A stretch of 33,221 nucleotides of DNA from Coemansia sp. RSA 922. Lineage: Eukaryota; Kickxellomycota; Kickxellomycetes; Kickxellales; Kickxellaceae. Position numbers and translations under genes: made by a program. The stretch lies in assembly GCA_027577415.1 (NCBI GenBank), contig JANBQS010000120.1, positions 1 through 33,221 of the forward strand, given 5' to 3'. Below are positions 9,085-18,700 of the stretch, one piece after another. The notes below the pieces were generated by a model. The model saw only the letters and a program-made list of their open reading frames with translations, had not been told where the DNA came from and made no database searches. Positions within the stretch are counted from its first letter, which is position 1, and every line of letters begins with the position of its first letter.

Positions 9085-11512
9085 CTAGTTGAGGAGGCGG
9101 CTGACCATGGTCTTGCTATCCTTGATAGAGTGGAGCTGGCTGATGAACGAGGCCAGAGGAACGGTATTGCCTCTAGCCTTGGATTCGACGTCGTCGCGGC
9201 AACGCACATTGACGCTGACTTCTTCCCGCTCCTCAGCGCCAACGACGCAGATAAAGTTATACTGAGCAATCTCAGCATTACGGATCTTCTTATCCCTCTT
9301 GTCGCCGCTCAGGTCAACATCGGCGTAGAACCCAGCCTCGTGCAGCGAGTTTTGCACTTGCGCGGCATAGTCGTAGATATTCTTATCAATGGGAATGACC
9401 ATGATCTGGCGCGGCGACAGCCAGAACGGCCACTTGCCGGCAAAGTTCTCCATCAGAATGGCAATCATACGCTCAACCGATCCGAGGATGGCGCGGTGGA
9501 TGATGACGGGCTGCTGGAAGTCCGAGGCTACGCCAGTCTGCTCGTCGTTGGTCGACGAGGGCGCGCGGTACTGCAGCTTGAAGCGCAGAGGCAGCTGGAA
9601 GTCCAGCTGGATGGTGGCGCACTGGTGGGCGCGGTTCAGGGCATCACGGATAGTAATGTCGATCTTGGGTCCGTAGAACGCACCGTCGCCCCGGTTGAAC
9701 TCCCACTTGGTGCCAAACTCGTTCAGGGCCTGCTCCAGCTGCGCCTCGGCGCGGTCCCACACGGAAACCTCGCCCAAGAACTTGTCAGGGCGAGTCGACA
9801 GCTTGAGCTCAAAGGTGAAGCCAAACACGCCGTAGACGTCTTGCAAAAAGTCCAGGGCGCCCTTGATCTCCTCGCCCACTTGGTCATGGCGGCAGAAAAT
9901 GTGCGCGTCGTCCTGCTGGAACCGACGCACGCGCGTCAGACCAGACAGCGCTCCCGAGGCCTCATTGCGGTGCAGCACGCCAAAGTCGGCAAAGCGGATG
10001 GGCAGCTCGCGGTACGACCGGTCGCGCTGGCCAAACATCAGGCAGTGGCCAGGGCAGTTCATGGGCTTGAGTGCAAACTTCTCCTTATCCACCTTCAGGT
10101 CAAACATGTTCTCCTCATAGTTCTGCAAGTGGCCCGACTGCTCCCACAGCTTGACGTTGAACATGTTGGGCGTCATGACCTCCTCGAACCCGCGCTGCCA
10201 GTACTTGGCGCGGATGAAATTCACCAGCGTGTTGTAGATCCTAGTGCCGTGCGGCAAGAAGAACGCCGACCCGGGGCTGAGCTCATGGAAGAAGAACAGC
10301 TCCTGCTGAAAGCCAATCTTACGGTGGTCACGCTTGGCCGCCTCCTCAAGGAACTTTTTGTACTGCGTCATCTGCTTCTTGTCCGGGAACGAAACGCCGT
10401 AGATGCGCTGCAAAGAGTCGTTGCTGGCGTCGCCCAAAAAGTACGATGCCGAGTTCTTTAGCACCGCAAACGAGTTGATGCTGCTCGTGTTGGGCACGTG
10501 TGGGCCGCGACACAAGTCAATAAGAGGTCCACACCGGTACACGGTGGTCGAGGTGCCGTCGGGTACATGCTCGTTGATCATATGCACTTTGTACTTGTTG
10601 TACTCAAACATCCGCAATAGGTCCTCCTTGGTCATCTCCAGCCGCTCAAACGGCTGTTTCTCCTTGATCGCCTTGTTGGCCAGGCTCTCCAACGACGCAA
10701 AGTCGCTCGGCAAAGCCTTCCGGTCACTTCCCTCTTCCGTTCCAAAATCATAGAAGAACCCGGCCTCATCCTTAAGGGGTGGTCCGTGGCATAGGTGGCA
10801 ACCATAGTGCAGCTCGCAAGCCTCACCCAGAACGTGAGCGCTCGAATGCCAGAACACCTTCTTGGCCTCCTCATTTTCAAAGTCCAACAGTTCCAGCTTG
10901 GCGCTCGCCTCGAACGGCCTCAAAGTATCCCACAGGACGCCGTCCACCTTGGCAATCACCAGTGCCTTGGCTAGCGACATGGAGATCGACTTTGCAATAT
11001 CCATGGGCGTGGTCTCCCACGACAAGCCCTCGCGCTCCGACCCGTCTGCCAGCGTAATGGCAATCTTTTCACGAGGCTTCTCTACAGCACAACAAGATGG
11101 AATGATATGACTAGTTAGTGGTTGTTGCTATGCTTGAAAGTAGCGTGGAAAAAAATTCAGAAACCGCAGTGCATAGATACTGCATGCCTTAGTGAATCAT
11201 CTTTCATCTTTGTACTTACGGGCTATTTCTTCCTTTTGCTTTTGGAAAAGCTCATCGAAAATACGGTTGCGGTGCTCGATAAATGCGGGAGGCTCTGCCT
11301 ACAGGATCACAAGTAGTGCGAAAGGAAACAAGCCAAATTCAATTAGTGCAACTGCCAAAGTCAAGCCAGGCGCTCTGACACCGTCTACGTTGTGCTGTAC
11401 TTACTAGAGAAGAAGTGGCTCCTTCGCCACCCTTAGCCTTCTTGGGTTTGGCCTCCTTGGGTTTAGTCTCCTTTAGCGAAAGGTTTGCGACTTGAGCTTC
11501 GATTTCAGACAT
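9085..11512 (-). CDS. THS1: Threonyl-tRNA synthetase, cytosolic, three exons
   Basis: Predicted exons 11512-11405, 11298-11220 and 11081-9085 give 727 residues (yeast Ths1 is 734). Introns of 106 and 138 nt have GTAAGT donors and TAG acceptors; the phases (0 and 1) fit, and the joined sequence reads [20 protein letters not shown] then [14 protein letters not shown]. Domains: a Lys-rich N-terminal extension, a TGS domain (about 65-127), the second additional (editing) domain with HSSAH, and the class II catalytic core. The core has the three expected zinc ligands: Cys in MNCPGHC (about 404), His in QQDDAHIFC and His in [13 protein letters not shown], the last also holding the class II motif 3 region. 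A C-terminal anticodon-binding domain follows. It charges tRNA-Thr with threonine. No mitochondrial presequence is apparent. The 3' exon cannot start on its own because its first ATG falls inside the TGS domain. Confidence 0.96.
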
Positions 11513-11756
11513 CTACAAAGGTCGATAGTAGTGAATTGTGCGCTGTTAGTAAGTGAATCTGCCAAAAAGATACGCGAAAGGAAGAGTTTGCACGACCACT
11601 ACATGCCTTAGAGTGGGTTTTTGAATTTATCTCAAACAGATTTAAATAGAGAATAAAAAAAGAATATAATGAGAAGAAGAGGTTTGAGGGAGACCACGGA
11701 ACCACTCAAAAGACTACTTTTTCGTGTGTCACAACCGATCAATCGATCAATTACGA

Positions 11757-12179
11757 TCAGTTAGTGTCACTGCCAAATGGGCTGCCCAATAGCGGCTTAT
11801 TACGCGGCTTGTCAACCACACGCTCTTGGCGCCTCCGCATGGGATACATGTCAATAATAGCCTGGAACAGCTTCTCGGCAGTCTGTATATCCAGCCTACT
11901 CACTCGAGCTGCAACATCACCAGCCAACCTTTGGAGAACTGCATAGTAGCGCATGCATGGCTTTGCATCTCCTAGAGTATCATTGAGATGTAGGGTGGCC
12001 CTCTTTACCCATTCGACACTCGACCTTTTGTCTCTAACACCAAAATACAGGGGGACGAGCGTATTGAATATGGCGAGATCCAGCTTGGGGCTACAGTATG
12101 GAGGGTAGGGCGTGTATAGGACAGGTGCTGACACGGGCAAGGCTTGAATGGTAGATAAAGAAAAAAGAATAATAATGTA
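11757..12179 (-). pseudogene. Reading-frame fragment without a start, unrecognised
   Basis: An open frame ends at the stop at 11757 and runs back to an in-frame stop at 12182-12180 with no ATG near its 5' end. It encodes about 140 residues, including a helical-looking, Arg-rich C-terminal part (residues like CMRYYAVLQRLAGDV, then LDIQTAEKLFQAIIDMYP). It has good amino-acid complexity and higher GC than its flanks, so it looks like real or formerly real coding sequence. The style recalls the C-terminal part of a fungal transcription factor regulatory domain, but no signature proves that. It could be the last exon of a spliced gene (a possible AG acceptor lies at about 12145), but the frame at 12306-12091, which carries a candidate GTATAT donor, is in a different phase. 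A decayed gene fragment is equally possible. Confidence 0.4.
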
Positions 12180-12418
12180 TTATTAGATATTTATTTACTG
12201 AAACAGCAACAACAACAAATAGTGCTAGAGTACCGCCTATTTTATATACTTGTTGTGGCATAAATAACAAACCATCAACATCAGTATCATCCACAAGCGT
12301 TCTCACATATCACTACTTGCTCAGAATCAGTTTGATTTGTACAAGATTGGAGGTATACTTGCCAATTACTAGTCGCTAGCACCAGATCTAATAGTATTAG
12401 CTGTCATATGGCCATGAC

Positions 12419-12823
12419 CTAAAGTTCGTCAAGAGCATTATTAATGAGTTTGGTAATATCGCTATCTGGGTTAGCAAGGTATTCACTGACCTTTTCTCTC
12501 AACCCCACCAAGACACATGGCGGCATTTCCCCTATAGGCTCATTAGTTAACCCAATTTCCCCCTTAATAGTGAGAAGATCCCCATCATAGTGTAGAAAAT
12601 AAACGGCATATTCTTCGGTAAGCTTCTGTAAATTATCATTCATAATTACTTCACCACTGTCACGATTACTCGTAAAATCAATAACTGATTCATCATACAG
12701 AATATTTTTTCTGTACACGTAGATTGAATTACAAAAAACTTGTCCCCAAACCGTAGGCTTCAGGATAATATAAATATTTCTGAGTAAAAGCTTCCCATCT
12801 TTAAGGCAAGCAACTGTAATCAT
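12419..12823 (-). CDS. Hypothetical orphan protein A of a tandem pair
   Basis: A 134-residue protein from the ATG at 12823. It is not recognised. It aligns along its whole length with the protein at 13725-14195: G-x-x-FC near residue 27, LQKLTEEYAVYFLHYDGD against LMKLQEKYSVYLLNAQDG, and CVLVGLREKVSEYL against CVLVGLQDIDRDIE. No signal peptide, membrane segment or cysteine framework is seen. It looks like a small soluble alpha/beta protein. The two genes are in the same orientation, 902 bases apart, and share about 450 bases of upstream sequence, so they arose by tandem duplication that included the promoter. Clear divergence of the proteins with conserved reading frames suggests both are, or were, under selection. 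Confidence 0.65.
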   Translation of the reverse strand: MITVACLKDGKLLLRNIYIILKPTVWGQVFCNSIYVYRKNILYDESVIDFTSNRDSGEVIMNDNLQKLTEEYAVYFLHYDGDLLTIKGEIGLTNEPIGEMPPCVLVGLREKVSEYLANPDSDITKLINNALDEL

Positions 12824-12918
12824 TGTCAGCCTAGGTATTGAAATAAAAAAGTCCTAAAAGTAATAGGTAAAAGCGTGAAGAATAGAGGGAAGGTGAGCAA
12901 ATTGGCCAGCTAGTGCTC

Positions 12919-12927
12919 CTTTTATGT
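12919..12927 (-). promoter_or_regulatory. TATA-like element of orphan gene A
   Basis: Minus-strand CATAAAAGG about 100 bases upstream of the ATG at 12823, followed closely by GCACTAGCTGGCCAA. The same arrangement (AATAAAAAG, then GTGCTAGCTGGCCAA) lies at about 14265-14288 in front of orphan gene B. Position and conservation between paralogs support a core promoter role. Confidence 0.5.
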
Positions 12928-12992
12928 GTGCAGGGCGACCAGAGACGAGAAGACAGCAGAAATGCGAGCAAAGAAATAAGCAACAAACGCAA

Positions 12993-13301
12993 CCAAGCCA
13001 AAGCATCAGCTGTCTGCTTTCTTCACGCTCAAAGAATAGCGCTTTTACATGGAAAGGCAGCCGAAAAAGCTCTGCAAAGGAATATTCAAAGAAGCCAATG
13101 TCGATCTTCAAGTCTTGCAATTCACCTGACAGGGAAAAGAAAGAAAGAAAAGAAAGAAAAAGCAAAAAGAGGTAGTGCCCCTTCCAAAAATGAGGGGATG
13201 GAGAGCACACTCGAAAAAGGGGTCTGGAAGTGAGCAGAAAATGTTAAAGCCATTGCTTCTAGCCATTGTGCTTGCCATTTATACCTACTATGCCATGGTT
13301 C
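12993..13301 (-). repeat. Duplicated upstream block, copy A
   Basis: This block is a diverged direct copy of 14380-14721. The best-matched parts are TGTCTGCTTTCTTC, CTCAAAGAATAGCGCTTTTA continuing into CATGGAAAGGCAGCC, a GAAA-repeat tract, and GAGAGCACACTCGAAAAA. It lies upstream of orphan gene A as its partner does upstream of gene B. Confidence 0.85.
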
Positions 13302-13724
13302 TATCACACTATTACAATTGAGTATTAGAACAGGTAAGGGTATCTATTCACAATTTGTCATATTGGCAGGGCTTAAGTATCCTATAGAAGCTAGAAGATA
13401 AATGTATATTGTGACATTCGCGGTTGTTTTAAATAATAAATATAATAAATCCAGAAATAAGAGAAAAACTCCCCATTCCCAGCCTAGTACTGAGTAGGTA
13501 AATGTATAAACACTAACCATAAATACTCTGATCAACATAGTCAGCTGCTGCTTCCTGGGACATCGCATGCGAGTGCTATGTGACATCTATAGTCTAATCA
13601 ATACGTTAGCTGGAGGTCAGGACATGACATGTATTACCTACAAAATGCCCTCACACATCATAGGCCATGCTACAGCTTTGGGTGCCATACAATTAATATG
13701 AGATTACAGTTAGTTGCTTGCTGC

Positions 13725-14195
13725 TCACCATTCACTAGGGCCAGATCCAGTATGAGCTACCAGATTACTTTCTGGCACATCATCAGCGAGTGCAATGATA
13801 AACGAAAATACCCTGTCCTTATAACTTTCAATATCTCTATCTATATCTTGTAAACCCACCAAGACACATATCAGATTGTCTTCTTGTACATTTGTGTCCA
13901 ATGTTTCGATTTTTGGACAAGAGGTGATGACGCCGTCCTGGGCATTTAAAAGATAAACCGAGTATTTTTCTTGCAGCTTCATTAAAATGTCATCCCTAGT
14001 TGGCTCTTTACCATGGGTGGAGTCTGGAGAATATTGTAGTTGAATTTCCCCTTCTGACGTGTGTTTGCTGTATTCCTGAACAGCTATGCAAAAGTAATCT
14101 CCATGCTTGACTGGGGGGTTGCGAACGGGGGTAAAATAATATTTGATGTTGTTATTGTCAAGTGTAAATATAATAATGGTTTCTTTCCCCGACAT
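13725..14195 (-). CDS. Hypothetical orphan protein B of a tandem pair
   Basis: A 156-residue protein from the ATG at 14195, paralogous to the 134-residue protein at 12419-12823 (see there for matching segments). Relative to A it has a longer C-terminal tail after the CVLVGL core (FSFIIALADDVPE, then a Gly/Ser-rich end) and an insertion before KLQEKY. No known domain, signal peptide or membrane helix is recognised. The start is supported by the duplicated promoter block and the conserved TATA-like element about 80-90 bases upstream. Function is unknown. The protein at 1352-1834 may be a distant third relative. Confidence 0.65.
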   Translation of the reverse strand: MSGKETIIIFTLDNNNIKYYFTPVRNPPVKHGDYFCIAVQEYSKHTSEGEIQLQYSPDSTHGKEPTRDDILMKLQEKYSVYLLNAQDGVITSCPKIETLDTNVQEDNLICVLVGLQDIDRDIESYKDRVFSFIIALADDVPESNLVAHTGSGPSEW

Positions 14196-15357
14196 TGGTA
14201 TAAATGTAACAAAATGAGAGCAAAACTAGGTAATTGTGTGGAGGAATGGAGAGAAAAGAGATTCTTGGCCAGCTAGCACTCTTTTTATTCACACCGTGCA
14301 GCTGTAGACAAAAAGGCTGTAGAAAAAAAGAAATTGTGTGCCGAGCATGCATTCAAGCAATGACGTAATTCTTTAAGCAAATGCAACATCTGTCTGCTTT
14401 CTTCTTACTCAAAGAATAGCGCTTTTACATGGAAAGGCAGCCAAAAAAGCTCTGCAAAGAAACATTCAAAGAAGTTTTGCAAAGAAACATTCAAAGAAGC
14501 CAACAACGTCATAGGCGCTCCCAATCAACGGATGTTCACGTCTTGCAATAAGCCTGACAGGGAAGAGAAAGAAAGAAAAAAAGAGGTAGCGCCCTCCTCC
14601 AAAAATGACGGATGGAGAGCACACTCGAAAAATGGGGTCTGAGAAGGAGCGGAAATTGCTAGCACCCTTGCTTTTTGTCTACTTCATGTTTGCCATATAT
14701 TTGCCTCATGCCGCGGTTTGTTTGCTTGTTGATGTATAGTTAGCTGGCCTCGCTTAATGCCACGAGTTAACCAGTCTTGGCTCTCAATGTTAGCTAAACA
14801 AATAGTGTGCTGCAGGAGTGCGAGCTTTGAGATTTACCGTGGCTGCAGGCTCTGGCATTTGGAGTGACATGCACTCGCACACATGGGAACACAGGCTAAT
14901 AAGAGGTGGCAAGAAACAAAAAAAAAGTTACATAGTCATCGCAGGATAGCAAGCATGGGCACAAGCACAAGATACTACACACACTGCTGGATAGCCATGT
15001 TAAGAGCTGGGTAGACTATAAGCGAACACCGAGAGCTGCTCGCAAAATCACCAGTCGCTGGCACCAGCGGCATCCAGTACATAATGCAAGCTCTGTATGT
15101 CGCACCAAAAGGGCATGGCTGGCCAATGGATGCTAATGCGGCGGCTAGACCGCAAAGACGCAGCGAGCCGAGTCGTGACTATACGAGCCGAATTGTGGCC
15201 TGCTTTTACTGGCCGCCGTTTGTACTTTGCACAAAAGCAAACTTGGCAACGCGCCTTTCACGAATTCGTCTTTTGTCACTTTACAATTATTATTTCTTTC
15301 ATTTTGTCAGAGGGAATATCCGCTGGCCTACTTTTATATTATTTCAATTATAGCAAG
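14196..15357. other. Intergenic region between orphan gene B and RER1
   Basis: The first 525 bases hold the promoter of orphan gene B, including repeat copy B. From about 14722 to 15357 no gene is supported; this part should contain the RER1 promoter. Frames at 15084-15353 and 15097-15498 have no family features, and the latter only extends the RER1 first exon upstream. Confidence 0.5.
14380..14721 (-). repeat. Duplicated upstream block, copy B
   Basis: Direct, diverged copy of 12993-13301. It is slightly longer because of an internal 25-base tandem duplication (14454-14474 repeated at 14479-14499, unit GCAAAGAAACATTCAAAGAA plus G) and a short insertion near 14500-14525. It lies upstream of orphan gene B. 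Confidence 0.85.
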
Positions 15358-16066
15358 ATGATGGACGATTCCGCTGGTACGCCAGCACTGAGCTCTCGCG
15401 CGGTCGGACTCTTTGGCAATCTCCAAATGGTATGTATCGACGGTCGACGTCGCCAGGCGACTCTAAATTGGACGTGTAAGGACGGTGACCACGAATGAGA
15501 AGCCTCCTACTAACTCTTTACTTGTACTTCTTCTCTATTTACATTTGCTGTAGCACTATCAGACGTTGTTGGACAAAAGCACACCGCACCCGGGCGCGCG
15601 GTGGGGACTGACGGGCGGACTGCTGTTTATGTTTTTGCTCCGGATTGTTCTCGCACAAGGGTGGTATATTATCTGCTACGCGCTTGGTATCTACATGCTT
15701 AACCTATTCTTGGCGTTCCTCACGCCAAAGATCGATCCCGAGATGGCTGAGGAGCTAGACGAGGCCGAAGCAGCGAGTGAATCCGGGCCCGGGCTGTTGC
15801 CAGTAAAGAATGATGACGAATTTAGACCGTTCATTCGCCGCTTGCCCGAGTTCAAGTTCTGGCTCAACTCGACCAAGGCTGTGCTGCTGTCGTGTGTGTG
15901 TTCGTTCTTTGCCGTGTTTGATGTCCCGGTGTACTGGCCCATCTTGCTCTTTTACTGGATGTTCCTCTTTGTCATTACGATGAGACGGCAGATCGAGCAC
16001 ATGATAAAGCATCGCTACGTGCCGTTTGCAAACTTTGGAAAGCAGCGTTATAGCCGCGGAAAGTAG
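15358..16066 (+). CDS. RER1: RER1, Golgi retrieval receptor for ER membrane proteins
   Basis: Two exons, 15358-15429 and 15554-16066, encode 194 residues (yeast Rer1 is 188). The 124-nt intron has a GTATGT donor, a perfect TACTAAC branch point at 15508-15514 and a TAG acceptor; joining gives the expected family start HYQTLLDKSTPHPGARW. Four hydrophobic segments are visible (about 46-62, 64-80, 130-147 and 150-166), separated by an acidic loop and the hallmark FRPFIRRLPEFKFW. The C-terminus has TMRRQIEHMIKHRYVPF, which matches the yeast protein closely. Rer1 cycles between the early Golgi and ER, binding transmembrane segments of escaped ER proteins and loading them into COPI vesicles. Two adjacent ATGs (15358, 15361) could serve as start. 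Confidence 0.96.
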
Positions 16067-16954
16067 AACAACGCTTGACGGGGCATTGCCCTTCTTTATA
16101 CAGACATTTTCCATTTTTCAGTGCGTGTTTGATTCTGTCAATTTCATCAATATTACCTTTGTCTATTGCTATTAGTCGCGGCCATAGTCTCAGTTAGCTT
16201 GGGTAATGCATGCATGCAATCTGTGCGCGGCTTTCCTGGTCTAATCAGAAATGACGTCGTTTGTGTCCCCCACACAGCACCTACAATTGAATGTGCGACC
16301 ATTGTTAGCAGCAGAACTCTCCCCTTTATTGTGCCAGTTCAATTCAGGGCCGTCGTGGGAGTGTGGCAGTGAGCCACCCGACAGCAATGTCGCAGCAAGC
16401 CGTCCTTCACTCTGCAGGTGCATAGATTGCCGCAGCTCATCTTCTCTTAAATTAAAGTCGAGTCATGTGTGCTGCGCGAATCGGACACGCTGTGTCGTCA
16501 TATGGTCTTGTTTCTCAAGCGAAAAAGATGGCCCAGCAAAGCGCCACCATTCTCCCTCCCCACTTTGCTCGCCATGGAAGCTCACTGCAAGCAGCAGCAG
16601 CTGATGGACAGCGGATATAGTCCTCTTCTCGACATACAAGGCTGCGAGTGTGTGTTCACGAAACGAGACATCTTTCCCTTGCATATATATCTTTTTTTTC
16701 TTTCCTTGAGTTCCGTATTCATATCGTGCCAAATACACTAAGTGTACTCTACTGCTTGCTACCCTGCGTTCTGGGCTTGGGCTCATACTTATCTAGCCGA
16801 GAAAGGCATTCCTCACAACATTCCCTTTGACTACTGCGCACTCTCCACCATTGCATATTTCCTGGCAACAGGGTTCTGATTGCTGGTGTATATTTTTAGC
16901 TCTTGTATTTTTTCTGATATTTATTTCTCTGTCGATTGCTAGAGTGCGCGCATA
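16067..16954. other. Intergenic region between RER1 and the mannosidase gene
   Basis: Almost 890 bases with no supportable gene. The frames (for example 16463-16786 minus and 16469-16741 plus) overlap each other on opposite strands and show no family features. It should contain the RER1 3' UTR and the promoter of the downstream gene, whose last 200 bases before the ATG are T-rich. Confidence 0.5.
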
Positions 16955-18700
16955 ATGGACAAGGACGCCGAGGCAAACAGGCACTCGCCAGTATCTCCCG
17001 AGGCAACTATTCCTTTGGGCGACCAGGATGGTTTGCCGCTGCTACGCGGAGAGCACACATTAAAGGGCCGTTTACGGACAAAATGGTATCGAATGGACCG
17101 CATAGCCAGACTAACTACAAGCCTAGTTGTGCTTATTCTCGGCGGAGCTCTTGTAGCGAGGGTGCTTATCGAGCTGTTTTGCCCTTACGACTATTGGCAC
17201 AATCCGCAAGTCACAATTCCACCCAAGGTCGACGATGACAACCACTCAGCACACACTGACAAGGAGCGTAGAAGCGCTGTCCGAGACGCAATGAAGCATG
17301 CGTGGAGCGGCTATCACAAATACGCGTTTGGTCATGACGAGCTGTTGCCGGTTTCAAACAAGTCCAACGACAAGTGGGGTGGCTGGGGCGTGACGCTCAT
17401 TGATGCGCTCGACACACTGTACATCATGGAGCTCTACGACGAGTTCAACCAAGGGGTCACGCATGTAGTAGATGTCGATTTCTCAAAGGCTACTCCCGGC
17501 TATACCACGCCGTTCTTTGAGATGGTCATTCGCTCGCTGGCCGGTCTGCTGACTGCGTATGAAATGAGTCTCGATATACGGCTGCTGGCCAAGGCCCAGC
17601 AGGTGGGCGACGTGCTGATGCCGGCATTTAGCACGTCCACCGGCCTTCCTTACCCGCGTGTAGACGTCAATGCTGGCGTTGCCGTGCGTGCCAGTACTGT
17701 TTGCCTTGCCGAGGCTGGCACTGTACAGCTCGAGTATTGGAAGCTTTCTGACCTGACAGGAAACCCCGTCTACCATCAGACCGCTCAGCGCGTTGTCGAC
17801 ATTCTCGACCATTCTGAAAAGCCATACAAGGGTCTCTACCCTATTTGGGTCGACATCGCTACAGGAAAGTTTTCATCGGGTCAAATCACATTCGGCGCGC
17901 AGGGCGATAGCTGGTACGAGTACATGTTAAAGCAGTACATATATAGCGGCCGCACTCACGACCAGTATCGACGCATGTACGAAGAGTCCATTGACTCAAT
18001 GAAGCAGAAGATGGTTAAGCGGTCGGAATTCGACGACCAAATGTACTACGTTGGCGACCTCGATTTTACGGCCAAGAAATTCAGTCCAAAGTTCCAGCAC
18101 CTCACTTGCTTCGTCCCAGGCATGCTAGCGCTGGGCAGCAAGACGCTAAACCGGCCAGATGACTTGGAATTGGCCAAGCAACTGACGTACACGTGCTTCC
18201 AAATGTACAACCAGACCGCCACGGGCCTTGGCCCCGAGTACGTGCTTTTCCGCGACAGCAGCGACAAGGGGCTGTTGCCGACCAACCACAAGGACGACTT
18301 TGACATCGAGGACTTGCCTGCGGCGGATAGCAGCGAGATAAACAATGGCTACTATCTGGGTTATGACCGAGGATACTTGCTTCGCCCCGAGACTGCGGAG
18401 AGCATTATGATCTTGTACCGCATTACTGGAGACGTGATGTACAAAGAGTGGGGCTGGCAAATTTTCCAAGCGATTGAAAAGTGGACCAAGACACCGGCCG
18501 GATTCTCTGCCTATCGAGACGTAATGTCCACCAAGCGTGACTCGCAACTGACAGATTCAATGGAGTCGTTCTTCTTGGCAGAGACACTAAAATATCTCTA
18601 CTTGCTCTTCTCCCCGGCCGACTACTTTTCGCTCGACGAATATGTCTTCAACACTGAGGCGCATCCGTTCAAGATTCAGCGTGGCCACGCTCAGACATAA
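16955..18700 (+). CDS. MNS1: Class I alpha-1,2-mannosidase (GH47), ER/Golgi type II membrane protein
   Basis: A single-exon 581-residue protein (yeast Mns1 is 549). A short cytosolic tail is followed by a membrane anchor at about 52-74 (LTTSLVVLILGGALVARV), giving type II topology, then a GH47 catalytic domain. Conserved landmarks: WGGWGVTLIDALDTLYIM, FFEMVIRSLAGLLTAYE (first acidic residue), GDSWYEY (Asp and Glu), LRPETAES, and NTEAHP near the C-terminus, whose Thr binds calcium. The family disulfide cysteines are C385 (HLTCF) and C414 (YTCF), spaced 29 apart as in human ER mannosidase I. It trims mannose from Man9GlcNAc2 N-glycans in glycoprotein processing and ER quality control. Whether it acts in the ER or Golgi cannot be decided from sequence, so the symbol is by family. 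Confidence 0.94.
   Translation: MDKDAEANRHSPVSPEATIPLGDQDGLPLLRGEHTLKGRLRTKWYRMDRIARLTTSLVVLILGGALVARVLIELFCPYDYWHNPQVTIPPKVDDDNHSAHTDKERRSAVRDAMKHAWSGYHKYAFGHDELLPVSNKSNDKWGGWGVTLIDALDTLYIMELYDEFNQGVTHVVDVDFSKATPGYTTPFFEMVIRSLAGLLTAYEMSLDIRLLAKAQQVGDVLMPAFSTSTGLPYPRVDVNAGVAVRASTVCLAEAGTVQLEYWKLSDLTGNPVYHQTAQRVVDILDHSEKPYKGLYPIWVDIATGKFSSGQITFGAQGDSWYEYMLKQYIYSGRTHDQYRRMYEESIDSMKQKMVKRSEFDDQMYYVGDLDFTAKKFSPKFQHLTCFVPGMLALGSKTLNRPDDLELAKQLTYTCFQMYNQTATGLGPEYVLFRDSSDKGLLPTNHKDDFDIEDLPAADSSEINNGYYLGYDRGYLLRPETAESIMILYRITGDVMYKEWGWQIFQAIEKWTKTPAGFSAYRDVMSTKRDSQLTDSMESFFLAETLKYLYLLFSPADYFSLDEYVFNTEAHPFKIQRGHAQT

Larger units (their letters stand above)
12824..13724. other. Intergenic region between the tandem orphan genes
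   Basis: It holds the upstream region of orphan gene A (including repeat copy A) and, at about 13302-13724, AT-rich sequence with no supportable gene. The frames at 12854-13307 overlap the duplicated promoter block and are not conserved as protein in the other copy, so they are not called. Confidence 0.55.

Noticed and set aside
8728..10461. 577-residue plus-strand frame opposite RAD7 and THS1
   Set aside because: It is antisense to two certain genes, has the Leu/Val/Arg-rich composition of a mirrored GC-rich frame, and shows no domain. It is a shadow frame.
11082..11219. Possible C/D-box snoRNA inside THS1 intron 2
   Set aside because: Sequences like AGATGAT and CTGA are present, but the C box does not match RTGATGA and no terminal stem or guide element is visible.
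12366..15068. Similar short sequences ACTAGTCGCTAGCACCAG (about 12366) and ACCAGTCGCTGGCACCAG (about 15051) as ends of a mobile element
   Set aside because: Only about 18 bases, no target-site duplication, no transposase between them, and the intervening genes are a tandem duplication with its own boundaries.
15097..15498. Longer RER1 N-terminus from the in-frame ATG at 15097
   Set aside because: It would add about 87 residues not seen in the family and reads through the intron; the start at 15358 with the spliced exon matches Rer1 length.
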